DNA of 64,000 bases from Limnomonas spitsbergensis. Taxonomy: Eukaryota; Chlorophyta; Chlorophyceae; Chlamydomonadales. Where the stretch lies: contig JAYJMM010000028.1 in assembly GCA_037349105.1 (NCBI GenBank), positions 4,712,001 through 4,776,000 of the forward strand, written 5' to 3'. Positions 44,801-59,800 of the stretch are shown piece after piece (position 1 is the stretch's first letter; each line of letters opens with the position of its first letter). The notes below the pieces were generated by a model. It ran no database searches and was not told the origin of the DNA. It saw nothing but the letters and a program-made list of their open reading frames with translations. Both the position numbers and the translations under genes were made by a program.

Positions 44801-47800
44801 ATGCCGATGCCGATGCCGATGCCGATGCCGATGCCGATGCCGATGCCGATGCCGATGCCGATGCCGATGCCGATGCCGATGCCGATGCCGATGCCGATGC
44901 CGATGCCGATGCCGATGCCGATGCCGATGCCGATGCCGATGCCGATGCCGATGCCGATGCCGATGCCGATGCCGATGCCGATGCCGATGCCGATGCCGAT
45001 GCCGATGCCGATGCCGATGCCGATGCCGATGCCGATGCCGATGCCGATGCCGATGCCGATGCCGATGCCGATGCCGATGCCGATGCCGATGCCGATGCCG
45101 ATGCCGATGCCGATGCCGATGCCGATGCCGATGCCGATGCCGATGCCGATGCCGATGCCGATGCCGATGCCGATGCCGATGCCGATGCCGATGCCGATGC
45201 CGATGCCGATGCCGATGCCGATGCCGATGCCGATGCCGATGCCGATGCCGATGCCGATGCCGATGCCGATGCCGATGCCGATGCCGATGCCGATGCCGAT
45301 GCCGATGCCGATGCCGATGCCGATGCCGATGCCGATGCCGATGCCGATGCCGATGCCGATGCCGATGCCGATGCCGATGCCGATGCCGATGCCGATGCCG
45401 ATGCCGATGCCGATGCCGATGCCGATGCCGATGCCGATGCCGATGCCGATGCCGATGCCGATGCCGATGCCGATGCCGATGCCGATGCCGATGCCGATGC
45501 CGATGCCGATGCCGATGCCGATGCCGATGCCGATGCCGATGCCGATGCCGATGCCGATGCCGATGCCGATGCCGATGCCGATGCCGATGCCGATGCCGAT
45601 GCCGATGCCGATGCCGATGCCGATGCCGATGCCGATGCCGATGCCGATGCCGATGCCGATGCCGATGCCGATGCCGATGCCGATGCCGATGCCGATGCCG
45701 ATGCCGATGCCGATGCCGATGCCGATGCCGATGCCGATGCCGATGCCGATGCCGATGCCGATGCCGATGCCGATGCCGATGCCGATGCCGATGCCGATGC
45801 CGATGCCGATGCCGATGCCGATGCCGATGCCGATGCCGATGCCGATGCCGATGCCGATGCCGATGCCGATGCCGATGCCGATGCCGATGCCGATGCCGAT
45901 GCCGATGCCGATGCCGATGCCGATGCCGATGCCGATGCCGATGCCGATGCCGATGCCGATGCCGATGCCGATGCCGATGCCGATGCCGATGCCGATGCCG
46001 ATGCCGATGCCGATGCCGATGCCGATGCCGATGCCGATGCCGATGCCGATGCCGATGCCGATGCCGATGCCGATGCCGATGCCGATGCCGATGCCGATGC
46101 CGATGCCGATGCCGATGCCGATGCCGATGCCGATGCCGATGCCGATGCCGATGCCGATGCCGATGCCGATGCCGATGCCGATGCCGATGCCGATGCCGAT
46201 GCCGATGCCGATGCCGATGCCGATGCCGATGCCGATGCCGATGCCGATGCCGATGCCGATGCCGATGCCGATGCCGATGCCGATGCCGATGCCGATGCCG
46301 ATGCCGATGCCGATGCCGATGCCGATGCCGATGCCGATGCCGATGCCGATGCCGATGCCGATGCCGATGCCGATGCCGATGCCGATGCCGATGCCGATGC
46401 CGATGCCGATGCCGATGCCGATGCCGATGCCGATGCCGATGCCGATGCCGATGCCGATGCCGATGCCGATGCCGATGCCGATGCCGATGCCGATGCCGAT
46501 GCCGATGCCGATGCCGATGCCGATGCCGATGCCGATGCCGATGCCGATGCCGATGCCGATGCCGATGCCGATGCCGATGCCGATGCCGATGCCGATGCCG
46601 ATGCCGATGCCGATGCCGATGCCGATGCCGATGCCGATGCCGATGCCGATGCCGATGCCGATGCCGATGCCGATGCCGATGCCGATGCCGATGCCGATGC
46701 CGATGCCGATGCCGATGCCGATGCCGATGCCGATGCCGATGCCGATGCCGATGCCGATGCCGATGCCGATGCCGATGCCGATGCCGATGCCGATGCCGAT
46801 GCCGATGCCGATGCCGATGCCGATGCCGATGCCGATGCCGATGCCGATGCCGATGCCGATGCCGATGCCGATGCCGATGCCGATGCCGATGCCGATGCCG
46901 ATGCCGATGCGATGCCGATGCCGATGCCGATGCCGATGCCGATGCCGATGCCGATGCCGATGCCGATGCCGATGCCGATGCCGATGCCGATGCCGATGCC
47001 GATGCCGATGCCGATGCCGATGCCGATGCCGATGCCGATGCCGATGCCGATGCCGATGCCGATGCCGATGCCGATGCCGATGCCGATGCCGATGCCGATG
47101 CCGATGCCGATGCCGATGCCGATGCCGATGCCGATGCCGATGCCGATGCCGATGCCGATGCCGATGCCGATGCCGATGCCGATGCCGATGCCGATGCCGA
47201 TGCCGATGCCGATGCCGATGCCGATGCCGATGCCGATGCCGATGCCGATGCCGATGCCGATGCCGATGCCGATGCCGATGCCGATGCCGATGCCGATGCC
47301 GATGCCGATGCCGATGCCGATGCCGATGCCGATGCCGATGCCGATGCCGATGCCGATGCCGATGCCGATGCCGATGCCGATGCCGATGCCGATGCCGATG
47401 CCGATGCCGATGCCGATGCCGATGCCGATGCCGATGCCGATGCCGATGCCGATGCCGATGCCGATGCCGATGCCGATGCCGATGCCGATGCCGATGCCGA
47501 TGCCGATGCCGATGCCGATGCCGATGCCGATGCCGATGCCGATGCCGATGCCGATGCCGATGCCGATGCCGATGCCGATGCCGATGCCGATGCCGATGCC
47601 GATGCCGATGCCGATGCCGATGCCGATGCCGATGCCGATGCCGATGCCGATGCCGATGCCGATGCCGATGCCGATGCCGATGCCGATGCCGATGCCGATG
47701 CCGATGCCGATGCCGATGCCGATGCCGATGCCGATGCCGATGCCGATGCCGATGCCGATGCCGATGCCGATGCCGATGCCGATGCCGATGCCGATGCCGA

Positions 47801-50800
47801 TGCCGATGCCGATGCCGATGCCGATGCCGATGCCGATGCCGATGCCGATGCCGATGCCGATGCCGATGCCGATGCCGATGCCGATGCCGATGCCGATGCC
47901 GATGCCGATGCCGATGCCGATGCCGATGCCGATGCCGATGCCGATGCCGATGCCGATGCCGATGCCGATGCCGATGCCGATGCCGATGCCGATGCCGATG
48001 CCGATGCCGATGCCGATGCCGATGCCGATGCCGATGCCGATGCCGATGCCGATGCCGATGCCGATGCCGATGCCGATGCCGATGCCGATGCCGATGCCGA
48101 TGCCGATGCCGATGCCGATGCCGATGATGCCGATGCCGATGCCGATGCCGATGCCGATGCCGATGCCGATGCCGATGCCGATGCCGATGCCGATGCCGAT
48201 GCCGATGCCGATGCCGATGCCGATGCCGATGCCGATGCCGATGCCGATGCCGATGCCGATGCCGATGCCGATGCCGATGCCGATGCCGATGCCGATGCCG
48301 ATGCCGATGCCGATGCCGATGCCGATGCCGATGCCGATGCCGATGCCGATGCCGATGCCGATGCCGATGCCGATGCCGATGCCGATGCCGATGCCGATGC
48401 CGATGCCGATGCCGATGCCGATGCCGATGCCGATGCCGATGCCGATGCCGATGCCGATGCCGATGCCGATGCCGATGCCGATGCCGATGCCGATGCCGAT
48501 GCCGATGCCGATGCCGATGCCGATGCCGATGCCGATGCCGATGCCGATGCCGATGCCGATGCCGATGCCGATGCCGATGCCGATGCCGATGCCGATGCCG
48601 ATGCCGATGCCGATGCCGATGCCGATGCCGATGCCGATGCCGATGCCGATGCCGATGCCGATGCCGATGCCGATGCCGATGCCGATGCCGATGCCGATGC
48701 CGATGCCGATGCCGATGCCGATGCCGATGCCGATGCCGATGCCGATGCCGATGCCGATGCCGATGCCGATGCCGATGCCGATGCCGATGCCGATGCCGAT
48801 GCCGATGCCGATGCCGATGCCGATGCCGATGCCGATGCCGATGCCGATGCCGATGCCGATGCCGATGCCGATGCCGATGCCGATGCCGATGCCGATGCCG
48901 ATGCCGATGCCGATGCCGATGCCGATGCCGATGCCGATGCCGATGCCGATGCCGATGCCGATGATGCCGATGCCGATGCCGATGCCGATGCCGATGCCGA
49001 TGCCGATGCCGATGCCGATGCCGATGCCGATGCCGATGCCGATGCCGATGCCGATGCCGATGCCGATGCCGATGCCGATGCCGATGCCGATGCCGATGCC
49101 GATGCCGATGCCGATGCCGATGCCGATGCCGATGCCGATGCCGATGCCGATGCCGATGCCGATGCCGATGCCGATGCCGATGCCGATGCCGATGCCGATG
49201 CCGATGCCGATGCCGATGCCGATGCCGATGCCGATGCCGATGCCGATGCCGATGCCGATGCCGATGCCGATGCCGATGCCGATGCCGATGCCGATGCCGA
49301 TGCCGATGCCGATGCCGATGCCGATGCCGATGCCGATGCCGATGCCGATGCCGATGCCGATGCCGATGCCGATGCCGATGCCGATGCCGATGCCGATGCC
49401 GATGCCGATGCCGATGCCGATGCCGATGCCGATGCCGATGCCGATGCCGATGCCGATGCCGATGCCGATGCCGATGCCGATGCCGATGCCGATGCCGATG
49501 CCGATGCCGATGCCGATGCCGATGCCGATGCCGATGCCGATGCCGATGCCGATGCCGATGCCGATGCCGATGCCGATGCCGATGCCGATGCCGATGCCGA
49601 TGCCGATGCCGATGCCGATGCCGATGCCGATGCCGATGCCGATGCCGATGCCGATGCCGATGCCGATGCCGATGCCGATGCCGATGCCGATGCCGATGCC
49701 GATGCCGATGCCGATGCCGATGCCGATGCCGATGCCGATGCCGATGCCGATGCCGATGCCGATGCCGATGCCGATGCCGATGCCGATGCCGATGCCGATG
49801 CCGATGCCGATGCCGATGCCGATGCCGATGCCGATGCCGATGCCGATGCCGATGCCGATGCCGATGCCGATGCCGATGCCGATGCCGATGCCGATGCCGA
49901 TGCCGATGCCGATGCCGATGCCGATGCCGATGCCGATGCCGATGCCGATGCCGATGCCGATGCCGATGCCGATGCCGATGCCGATGCCGATGCCGATGCC
50001 GATGCCGATGCCGATGCCGATGCCGATGCCGATGCCGATGCCGATGCCGATGCCGATGCCGATGCCGATGCCGATGCCGATGCCGATGCCGATGCCGATG
50101 CCGATGCCGATGCCGATGCCGATGCCGATGCCGATGCCGATGCCGATGCCGATGCCGATGCCGATGCCGATGCCGATGCCGATGCCGCCGATGCCGATGC
50201 CGATGCCGATGCCGATGCCGATGCCGATGCCGATGCCGATGCCGATGCCGATGCCGATGCCGATGCCGATGCCGATGCGATGCCGATGCCGATGCCGATG
50301 CCGATGCCGATGCCGATGCCGATGCCGATGCCGATGCCGATGCCGATGCCGATGCCGATGCCGATGCCGATGCCGATGCCGATGCCGATGCCGATGCCGA
50401 TGCCGATGCCGATGCCGATGCCGATGCCGATGCCGATGCCGATGCCGATGCCGATGCCGATGCCGATGCCGATGCCGATGCCGATGCCGATGCCGATGCC
50501 GATGCCGATGCCGATGCCGATGCCGATGCCGATGCCGATGCCGATGCCGATGCCGATGCCGATGCCGATGCCGATGCCGATGCCGATGCCGATGCCGATG
50601 CCGATGCCGATGCCGATGCCGATGCCGATGCCGATGCCGATGCCGATGCCGATGCCGATGCCGATGCCGATGCCGATGCCGATGCCGATGCCGATGCCGA
50701 TGCCGATGCCGATGCCGATGCCGATGCCGATGCCGATGCCGATGCCGATGCCGATGCCGATGCCGATGCCGATGCCGATGCCGATGCCGATGCCGATGCC

Positions 50801-53800
50801 GATGCCGATGCCGATGCCGATGCCGATGCCGATGCCGATGCCGATGCCGATGCCGATGCCGATGCCGATGCCGATGCCGATGCCGATGCCGATGCCGATG
50901 CCGATGCCGATGCCGATGCCGATGCCGATGCCGATGCCGATGCCGATGCCGATGCCGATGCCGATGCCGATGCCGATGCCGATGCCGATGCCGATGCCGA
51001 TGCCGATGCCGATGCCGATGCCGATGCCGATGCCGATGCCGATGCCGATGCCGATGCCGATGCCGATGCCGATGCCGATGCCGATGCCGATGCCGATGCC
51101 GATGCCGATGCCGATGCCGATGCCGATGCCGATGCCGATGCCGATGCCGATGCCGATGCCGATGCCGATGCCGATGCCGATGCCGATGCCGATGCCGATG
51201 CCGATGCCGATGCCGATGCCGATGCCGATGCCGATGCCGATGCCGATGCCGATGCCGATGCCGATGCCGATGCCGATGCCGATGCCGATGCCGATGCCGA
51301 TGCCGATGCCGATGCCGATGCCGATGCCGATGCCGATGCCGATGCCGATGCCGATGCCGATGCCGATGCCGATGCCGATGCCGATGCCGATGCCGATGCC
51401 GATGCCGATGCCGATGCCGATGCCGATGCCGATGCCGATGCCGATGCCGATGCCGATGCCGATGCCGATGCCGATGCCGATGCCGATGCCGATGCCGATG
51501 CCGATGCCGATGCCGATGCCGATGCCGATGCCGATGCCGATGCCGATGCCGATGCCGATGCCGATGCCGATGCCGATGCCGATGCCGATGCCGATGCCGA
51601 TGCCGATGCCGATGCCGATGCCGATGCCGATGCCGATGCCGATGCCGATGCCGATGCCGATGCCGATGCCGATGCCGATGCCGATGCCGATGCCGATGCC
51701 GATGCCGATGCCGATGCCGATGCCGATGCCGATGCCGATGCCGATGCCGATGCCGATGCCGATGCCGATGCCGATGCCGATGCCGATGCCGATGCCGATG
51801 CCGATGCCGATGCCGATGCCGATGCCGATGCCGATGCCGATGCCGATGCCGATGCCGATGCCGATGCCGATGCCGATGCCGATGCCGATGCCGATGCCGA
51901 TGCCGATGCCGATGCCGATGCCGATGCCGATGCCGATGCCGATGCCGATGCCGATGCCGATGCCGATGCCGATGCCGATGCCGATGCCGATGCCGATGCC
52001 GATGCCGATGCCGATGCCGATGCCGATGCCGATGCCGATGCCGATGCCGATGCCGATGCCGATGCCGATGCCGATGCCGATGCCGATGCCGATGCCGATG
52101 CCGATGCCGATGCCGATGCCGATGCCGATGCCGATGCCGATGCCGATGCCGATGCCGATGCCGATGCCGATGCCGATGCGATGCCGATGCCGATGCCGAT
52201 GCCGATGCCGATGCCGATGCCGATGCCGATGCCGATGCCGATGCCGATGCCGATGCCGATGCCGATGCCGATGCCGATGCCGATGCCGATGCCGATGCCG
52301 ATGCCGATGCCGATGCCGATGCCGATGCCGATGCCGATGCCGATGCCGATGCCGATGCCGATGCCGATGCCGATGCCGATGCCGATGCCGATGCCGATGC
52401 CGATGCCGATGCCGATGCCGATGCCGATGCCGATGCCGATGCCGATGCCGATGCCGATGCCGATGCCGATGCCGATGCCGATGCCGATGCCGATGCCGAT
52501 GCCGATGCCGATGCCGATGCCGATGCCGATGCCGATGCCGATGCCGATGCCGATGCCGATGCCGATGCCGATGCCGATGCCGATGCCGATGCCGATGCCG
52601 ATGCCGATGCCGATGCCGATGCCGATGCCGATGCCGATGCCGATGCCGATGCCGATGCCGATGCCGATGCCGATGCCGATGCCGATGCCGATGCCGATGC
52701 CGATGCCGATGCCGATGCCGATGCCGATGCCGATGCCGATGCCGATGCCGATGCCGATGCCGATGCCGATGCCGATGCCGATGCCGATGCCGATGCCGAT
52801 GCCGATGCCGATGCCGATGCCGATGCCGATGCCGATGCCGATGCCGATGCCGATGCCGATGCCGATGCCGATGCCGATGCCGATGCCGATGCCGATGCCG
52901 ATGCCGATGCCGATGCCGATGCCGATGCCGATGCCGATGCCGATGCCGATGCCGATGCCGATGCCGATGCCGATGCCGATGCCGATGCCGATGCCGATGC
53001 CGATGCCGATGCCGATGCCGATGCCGATGCCGATGCCGATGCCGATGCCGATGCCGATGCCGATGCCGATGCCGATGCCGATGCCGATGCCGATGCCGAT
53101 GCCGATGCCGATGCCGATGCCGATGCCGATGCCGATGCCGATGCCGATGCCGATGCCGATGCCGATGCCGATGCCGATGCCGATGCCGATGCCGATGCCG
53201 ATGCCGATGCCGATGCCGATGCCGATGCCGATGCCGATGCCGATGCCGATGCCGATGCCGATGCCGATGCCGATGCCGATGCCGATGCCGATGCCGATGC
53301 CGATGCCGATGCCGATGCCGATGCCGATGCCGATGCCGATGCCGATGCCGATGCCGATGCCGATGCCGATGCCGATGCCGATGCCGATGCCGATGCCGAT
53401 GCCGATGCCGATGCCGATGCCGATGCCGATGCCGATGCCGATGCCGATGCCGATGCCGATGCCGATGCCGATGCCGATGCCGATGCCGATGCCGATGCCG
53501 ATGCCGATGCCGATGCCGATGCCGATGCCGATGCCGATGCCGATGCCGATGCCGATGCCGATGCCGATGCCGATGCCGATGCCGATGCCGATGCCGATGC
53601 CGATGCCGATGCCGATGCCGATGCCGATGCCGATGCCGATGCCGATGCCGATGCCGATGCCGATGCCGATGCCGATGCCGATGCCGATGCCGATGCCGAT
53701 GCCGATGCCGATGCCGATGCCGATGCCGATGCCGATGCCGATGCCGATGCCGATGCCGATGCCGATGCCGATGCCGATGCCGATGCCGATGCCGATGCCG

Positions 53801-56800
53801 ATGCCGATGCCGATGCCGATGCCGATGCCGATGCCGATGCCGATGCCGATGCCGATGCCGATGCCGATGCCGATGCCGATGCCGATGCCGATGCCGATGC
53901 CGATGCCGATGCCGATGCCGATGCCGATGCCGATGCCGATGCCGATGCCGATGCCGATGCCGATGCCGATGCCGATGCCGATGCCGATGCCGATGCCGAT
54001 GCCGATGCCGATGCCGATGCCGATGCCGATGCCGATGCCGATGCCGATGCCGATGCCGATGCCGATGCCGATGCCGATGCCGATGCCGATGCCGATGCCG
54101 ATGCCGATGCCGATGCCGATGCCGATGCCGATGCCGATGCCGATGCCGATGCCGATGCCGATGCCGATGCCGATGCCGATGCCGATGCCGATGCCGATGC
54201 CGATGCCGATGCCGATGCCGATGCCGATGCCGATGCCGATGCCGATGCCGATGCCGATGCCGATGCCGATGCCGATGCCGATGCCGATGCCGATGCCGAT
54301 GCCGATGCCGATGCCGATGCCGATGCCGATGCCGATGCCGATGCCGATGCCGATGCCGATGCCGATGCCGATGCCGATGCCGATGCCGATGCCGATGCCG
54401 ATGCCGATGCCGATGCCGATGCCGATGCCGATGCCGATGCCGATGCCGATGCCGATGCCGATGCCGATGCCGATGCCGATGCCGATGCCGATGCCGATGC
54501 CGATGCCGATGCCGATGCCGATGCCGATGCCGATGCCGATGCCGATGCCGATGCCGATGCCGATGCCGATGCCGATGCCGATGCCGATGCCGATGCCGAT
54601 GCCGATGCCGATGCCGATGCCGATGCCGATGCCGATGCCGATGCCGATGCCGATGCCGATGCCGATGCCGATGCCGATGCCGATGCCGATGCCGATGCCG
54701 ATGCCGATGCCGATGCCGATGCCGATGCCGATGCCGATGCCGATGCCGATGCCGATGCCGATGCCGATGCCGATGCCGATGCCGATGCCGATGCCGATGC
54801 CGATGCCGATGCCGATGCCGATGCCGATGCCGATGCCGATGCCGATGCCGATGCCGATGCCGATGCCGATGCCGATGCCGATGCCGATGCCGATGCCGAT
54901 GCCGATGCCGATGCCGATGCCGATGCCGATGCCGATGCCGATGCCGATGCCGATGCCGATGCCGATGCCGATGCCGATGCCGATGCCGATGCCGATGCCG
55001 ATGCCGATGCCGATGCCGATGCCGATGCCGATGCCGATGCCGATGCCGATGCCGATGCCGATGCCGATGCCGATGCCGATGCCGATGCCGATGCCGATGC
55101 CGATGCCGATGCCGATGCCGATGCCGATGCCGATGCCGATGCCGATGCCGATGCCGATGCCGATGCCGATGCCGATGCCGATGCCGATGCCGATGCCGAT
55201 GCCGATGCCGATGCCGATGCCGATGCCGATGCCGATGCCGATGCCGATGCCGATGCCGATGCCGATGCCGATGCCGATGCCGATGCCGATGCCGATGCCG
55301 ATGCCGATGCCGATGCCGATGCCGATGCCGATGCCGATGCCGATGCCGATGCCGATGCCGATGCCGATGCCGATGCCGATGCCGATGCCGATGCCGATGC
55401 CGATGCCGATGCCGATGCCGATGCCGATGCCGATGCCGATGCCGATGCCGATGCCGATGCCGATGCCGATGCCGATGCCGATGCCGATGCCGATGCCGAT
55501 GCCGATGCCGATGCCGATGCCGATGCCGATGCCGATGCCGATGCCGATGCCGATGCCGATGCCGATGCCGATGCCGATGCCGATGCCGATGCCGATGCCG
55601 ATGCCGATGCCGATGCCGATGCCGATGCCGATGCCGATGCCGATGCCGATGCCGATGCCGATGCCGATGCCGATGCCGATGCCGATGCCGATGCCGATGC
55701 CGATGCCGATGCCGATGCCGATGCCGATGCCGATGCCGATGCCGATGCCGATGCCGATGCCGATGCCGATGCCGATGCCGATGCCGATGCCGATGCCGAT
55801 GCCGATGCCGATGCCGATGCCGATGCCGATGCCGATGCCGATGCCGATGCCGATGCCGATGCCGATGCCGATGCCGATGCCGATGCCGATGCCGATGCCG
55901 ATGCCGATGCCGATGCCGATGCCGATGCCGATGCCGATGCCGATGCCGATGCCGATGCCGATGCCGATGCCGATGCCGATGCCGATGCCGATGCCGATGC
56001 CGATGCCGATGCCGATGCCGATGCCGATGCCGATGCCGATGCCGATGCCGATGCCGATGCCGATGCCGATGCCGATGCCGATGCCGATGCCGATGCCGAT
56101 GCCGATGCCGATGCCGATGCCGATGCCGATGCGATGCCGATGCCGATGCCGATGCCGATGCCGATGCCGATGCCGATGCCGATGCCGATGCCGATGCCGA
56201 TGCCGATGCCGATGCCGATGCCGATGCCGATGCCGATGCCGATGCCGATGCCGATGCCGATGCCGATGCCGATGCCGATGCCGATGCCGATGCCGATGCC
56301 GATGCCGATGCCGATGCCGATGCCGATGCCGATGCCGATGCCGATGCCGATGCCGATGCCGATGCCGATGCCGATGCCGATGCCGATGCCGATGCCGATG
56401 CCGATGCCGATGCCGATGCCGATGCCGATGCCGATGCCGATGCCGATGCCGATGCCGATGCCGATGCCGATGCCGATGCCGATGCCGATGCCGATGCCGA
56501 TGCCGATGCCGATGCCGATGCCGATGCCGATGCCGATGCCGATGCCGATGCCGATGCCGATGCCGATGCCGATGCCGATGCCGATGCCGATGCCGATGCC
56601 GATGCCGATGCCGATGCCGATGCCGATGCCGATGCCGATGCCGATGCCGATGCCGATGCCGATGCCGATGCCGATGCCGATGCCGATGCCGATGCCGATG
56701 CCGATGCCGATGCCGATGCCGATGCCGATGCCGATGCCGATGCCGATGCCGATGCCGATGCCGATGCCGATGCCGATGCCGATGCCGATGCCGATGCCGA

Positions 56801-59800
56801 TGCCGATGCCGATGCCGATGCCGATGCCGATGCCGATGCCGATGCCGATGCCGATGCCGATGCCGATGCCGATGCCGATGCCGATGCCGATGCCGATGCC
56901 GATGCCGATGCCGATGCCGATGCCGATGCCGATGCCGATGCCGATGCCGATGCCGATGCCGATGCCGATGCCGATGCCGATGCCGATGCCGATGCCGATG
57001 CCGATGCCGATGCCGATGCCGATGCCGATGCCGATGCCGATGCCGATGCCGATGCCGATGCCGATGCCGATGCCGATGCCGATGCCGATGCCGATGCCGA
57101 TGCCGATGCCGATGCCGATGCCGATGCCGATGCCGATGCCGATGCCGATGCCGATGCCGATGCCGATGCCGATGCCGATGCCGATGCCGATGCCGATGCC
57201 GATGCCGATGCCGATGCCGATGCCGATGCCGATGCCGATGCCGATGCCGATGCCGATGCCGATGCCGATGCCGATGCCGATGCCGATGCCGATGCCGATG
57301 CCGATGCCGATGCCGATGCCGATGCGATGCCGATGCCGATGCCGATGCCGATGATGCCGATGCCGATGCCGATGCCGATGCCGATGCCGATGCCGATGCC
57401 GATGCCGATGCCGATGCCGATGCCGATGCCGATGCCGATGCCGATGCCGATGCCGATGCCGATGCCGATGCCGATGCCGATGCCGATGCCGATGCCGATG
57501 CCGATGCCGATGCCGATGCCGATGCCGATGCCGATGCCGATGCCGATGCCGATGCCGATGCCGATGCCGATGCCGATGCCGATGCCGATGCCGATGCCGA
57601 TGCCGATGCCGATGCCGATGCCGATGCCGATGCCGATGCCGATGCCGATGCCGATGCCGATGCCGATGCCGATGCCGATGCCGATGCCGATGCCGATGCC
57701 GATGCCGATGCCGATGCCGATGCCGATGCCGATGCCGATGCCGATGCCGATGCCGATGCCGATGCCGATGCCGATGCCGATGCCGATGCCGATGCCGATG
57801 CCGATGCCGATGCCGATGCCGATGCCGATGCCGATGCCGATGCCGATGCCGATGCCGATGCCGATGCCGATGCCGATGCCGATGCCGATGCCGATGCCGA
57901 TGCCGATGCCGATGCCGATGCCGATGCCGATGCCGATGCCGATGCCGATGCCGATGCCGATGCCGATGCCGATGCCGATGCCGATGCCGATGCCGATGCC
58001 GATGCCGATGCCGATGCCGATGCCGATGCCGATGCCGATGCCGATGCCGATGCCGATGCCGATGCCGATGCCGATGCCGATGCCGATGCCGATGCCGATG
58101 CCGATGCCGATGCCGATGCCGATGCCGATGCCGATGCCGATGCCGATGCCGATGCCGATGCCGATGCCGATGCCGATGCCGATGCCGATGCCGATGCCGA
58201 TGCCGATGCCGATGCCGATGCCGATGCCGATGCCGATGCCGATGCCGATGCCGATGCCGATGCCGATGCCGATGCCGATGCCGATGCCGATGCCGATGCC
58301 GATGCCGATGCCGATGCCGATGCCGATGCCGATGCCGATGCCGATGCCGATGCCGATGCCGATGCCGATGCCGATGCCGATGCCGATGCCGATGCCGATG
58401 CCGATGCCGATGCCGATGCCGATGCCGATGCCGATGCCGATGCCGATGCCGATGCCGATGCCGATGCCGATGCCGATGCCGATGCCGATGCCGATGCCGA
58501 TGCCGATGCCGATGCCGATGCCGATGCCGATGCCGATGCCGATGCCGATGCCGATGCCGATGCCGATGCCGATGCCGATGCCGATGCCGATGCCGATGCG
58601 ATGCCGATGCCGATGCCGATGCCGATGCCGATGCCGATGCCGATGCCGATGCCGATGCCGATGCCGATGCCGATGCCGATGCCGATGCCGATGCCGATGC
58701 CGATGCCGATGCCGATGCCGATGCCGATGCCGATGCCGATGCCGATGCCGATGCCGATGCCGATGCCGATGCCGATGCCGATGCCGATGCCGATGCCGAT
58801 GCCGATGCCGATGCCGATGCCGATGCCGATGCCGATGCCGATGCCGATGCCGATGCGATGCCGATGCCGATGCCGATGCCGATGCCGATGCCGATGCCGA
58901 TGCCGATGCCGATGCCGATGCCGATGCCGATGCCGATGCCGATGCCGATGCCGATGCCGATGCCGATGCCGATGCCGATGCCGATGCCGATGCCGATGCC
59001 GATGCCGATGCCGATGCCGATGCCGATGCCGATGCCGATGCCGATGCCGATGCCGATGCCGATGCCGATGCCGATGCCGATGCCGATGCCGATGCCGATG
59101 CCGATGCCGATGCCGATGCCGATGCCGATGCCGATGCCGATGCCGATGCCGATGCCGATGCCGATGCCGATGCCGATGCCGATGCCGATGCCGATGCCGA
59201 TGCCGATGCCGATGCCGATGCCGATGCCGATGCCGATGCCGATGCCGATGCCGATGCCGATGCCGATGCCGATGCCGATGCCGATGCCGATGCCGATGCC
59301 GATGCCGATGCCGATGCCGATGCCGATGCCGATGCCGATGCCGATGCCGATGCCGATGCCGATGCCGATGCCGATGCCGATGCCGATGCCGATGCCGATG
59401 CCGATGCCGATGCCGATGCCGATGCCGATGCCGATGCCGATGCCGATGCCGATGCCGATGCCGATGCCGATGCCGATGCCGATGCCGATGCCGATGCCGA
59501 TGCCGATGCCGATGCCGATGCCGATGCCGATGCCGATGCCGATGCCGATGCCGATGCCGATGCCGATGCCGATGCCGATGCCGATGCCGATGCCGATGCC
59601 GATGCCGATGCCGATGCCGATGCCGATGCCGATGCCGATGCCGATGCCGATGCCGATGCCGATGCCGATGCCGATGCCGATGCCGATGCCGATGCCGATG
59701 CCGATGCCGATGCCGATGCCGATGCCGATGCCGATGCCGATGCCGATGCCGATGCCGATGCCGATGCCGATGCCGATGCCGATGCCGATGCCGATGCCGA

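Noticed and set aside
32681..48127. A second open frame of about 5100 codons in another frame
   Set aside because: Same satellite read in a shifted frame.
32527..57354. An uninterrupted open frame of more than 8200 codons
   Set aside because: It is made of Met-Pro, Arg-Cys and Asp-Ala dipeptides produced by the GATGCC repeat; its only non-repeat part is the degenerate flank. The unit has no stop in any frame, so length carries no coding evidence.
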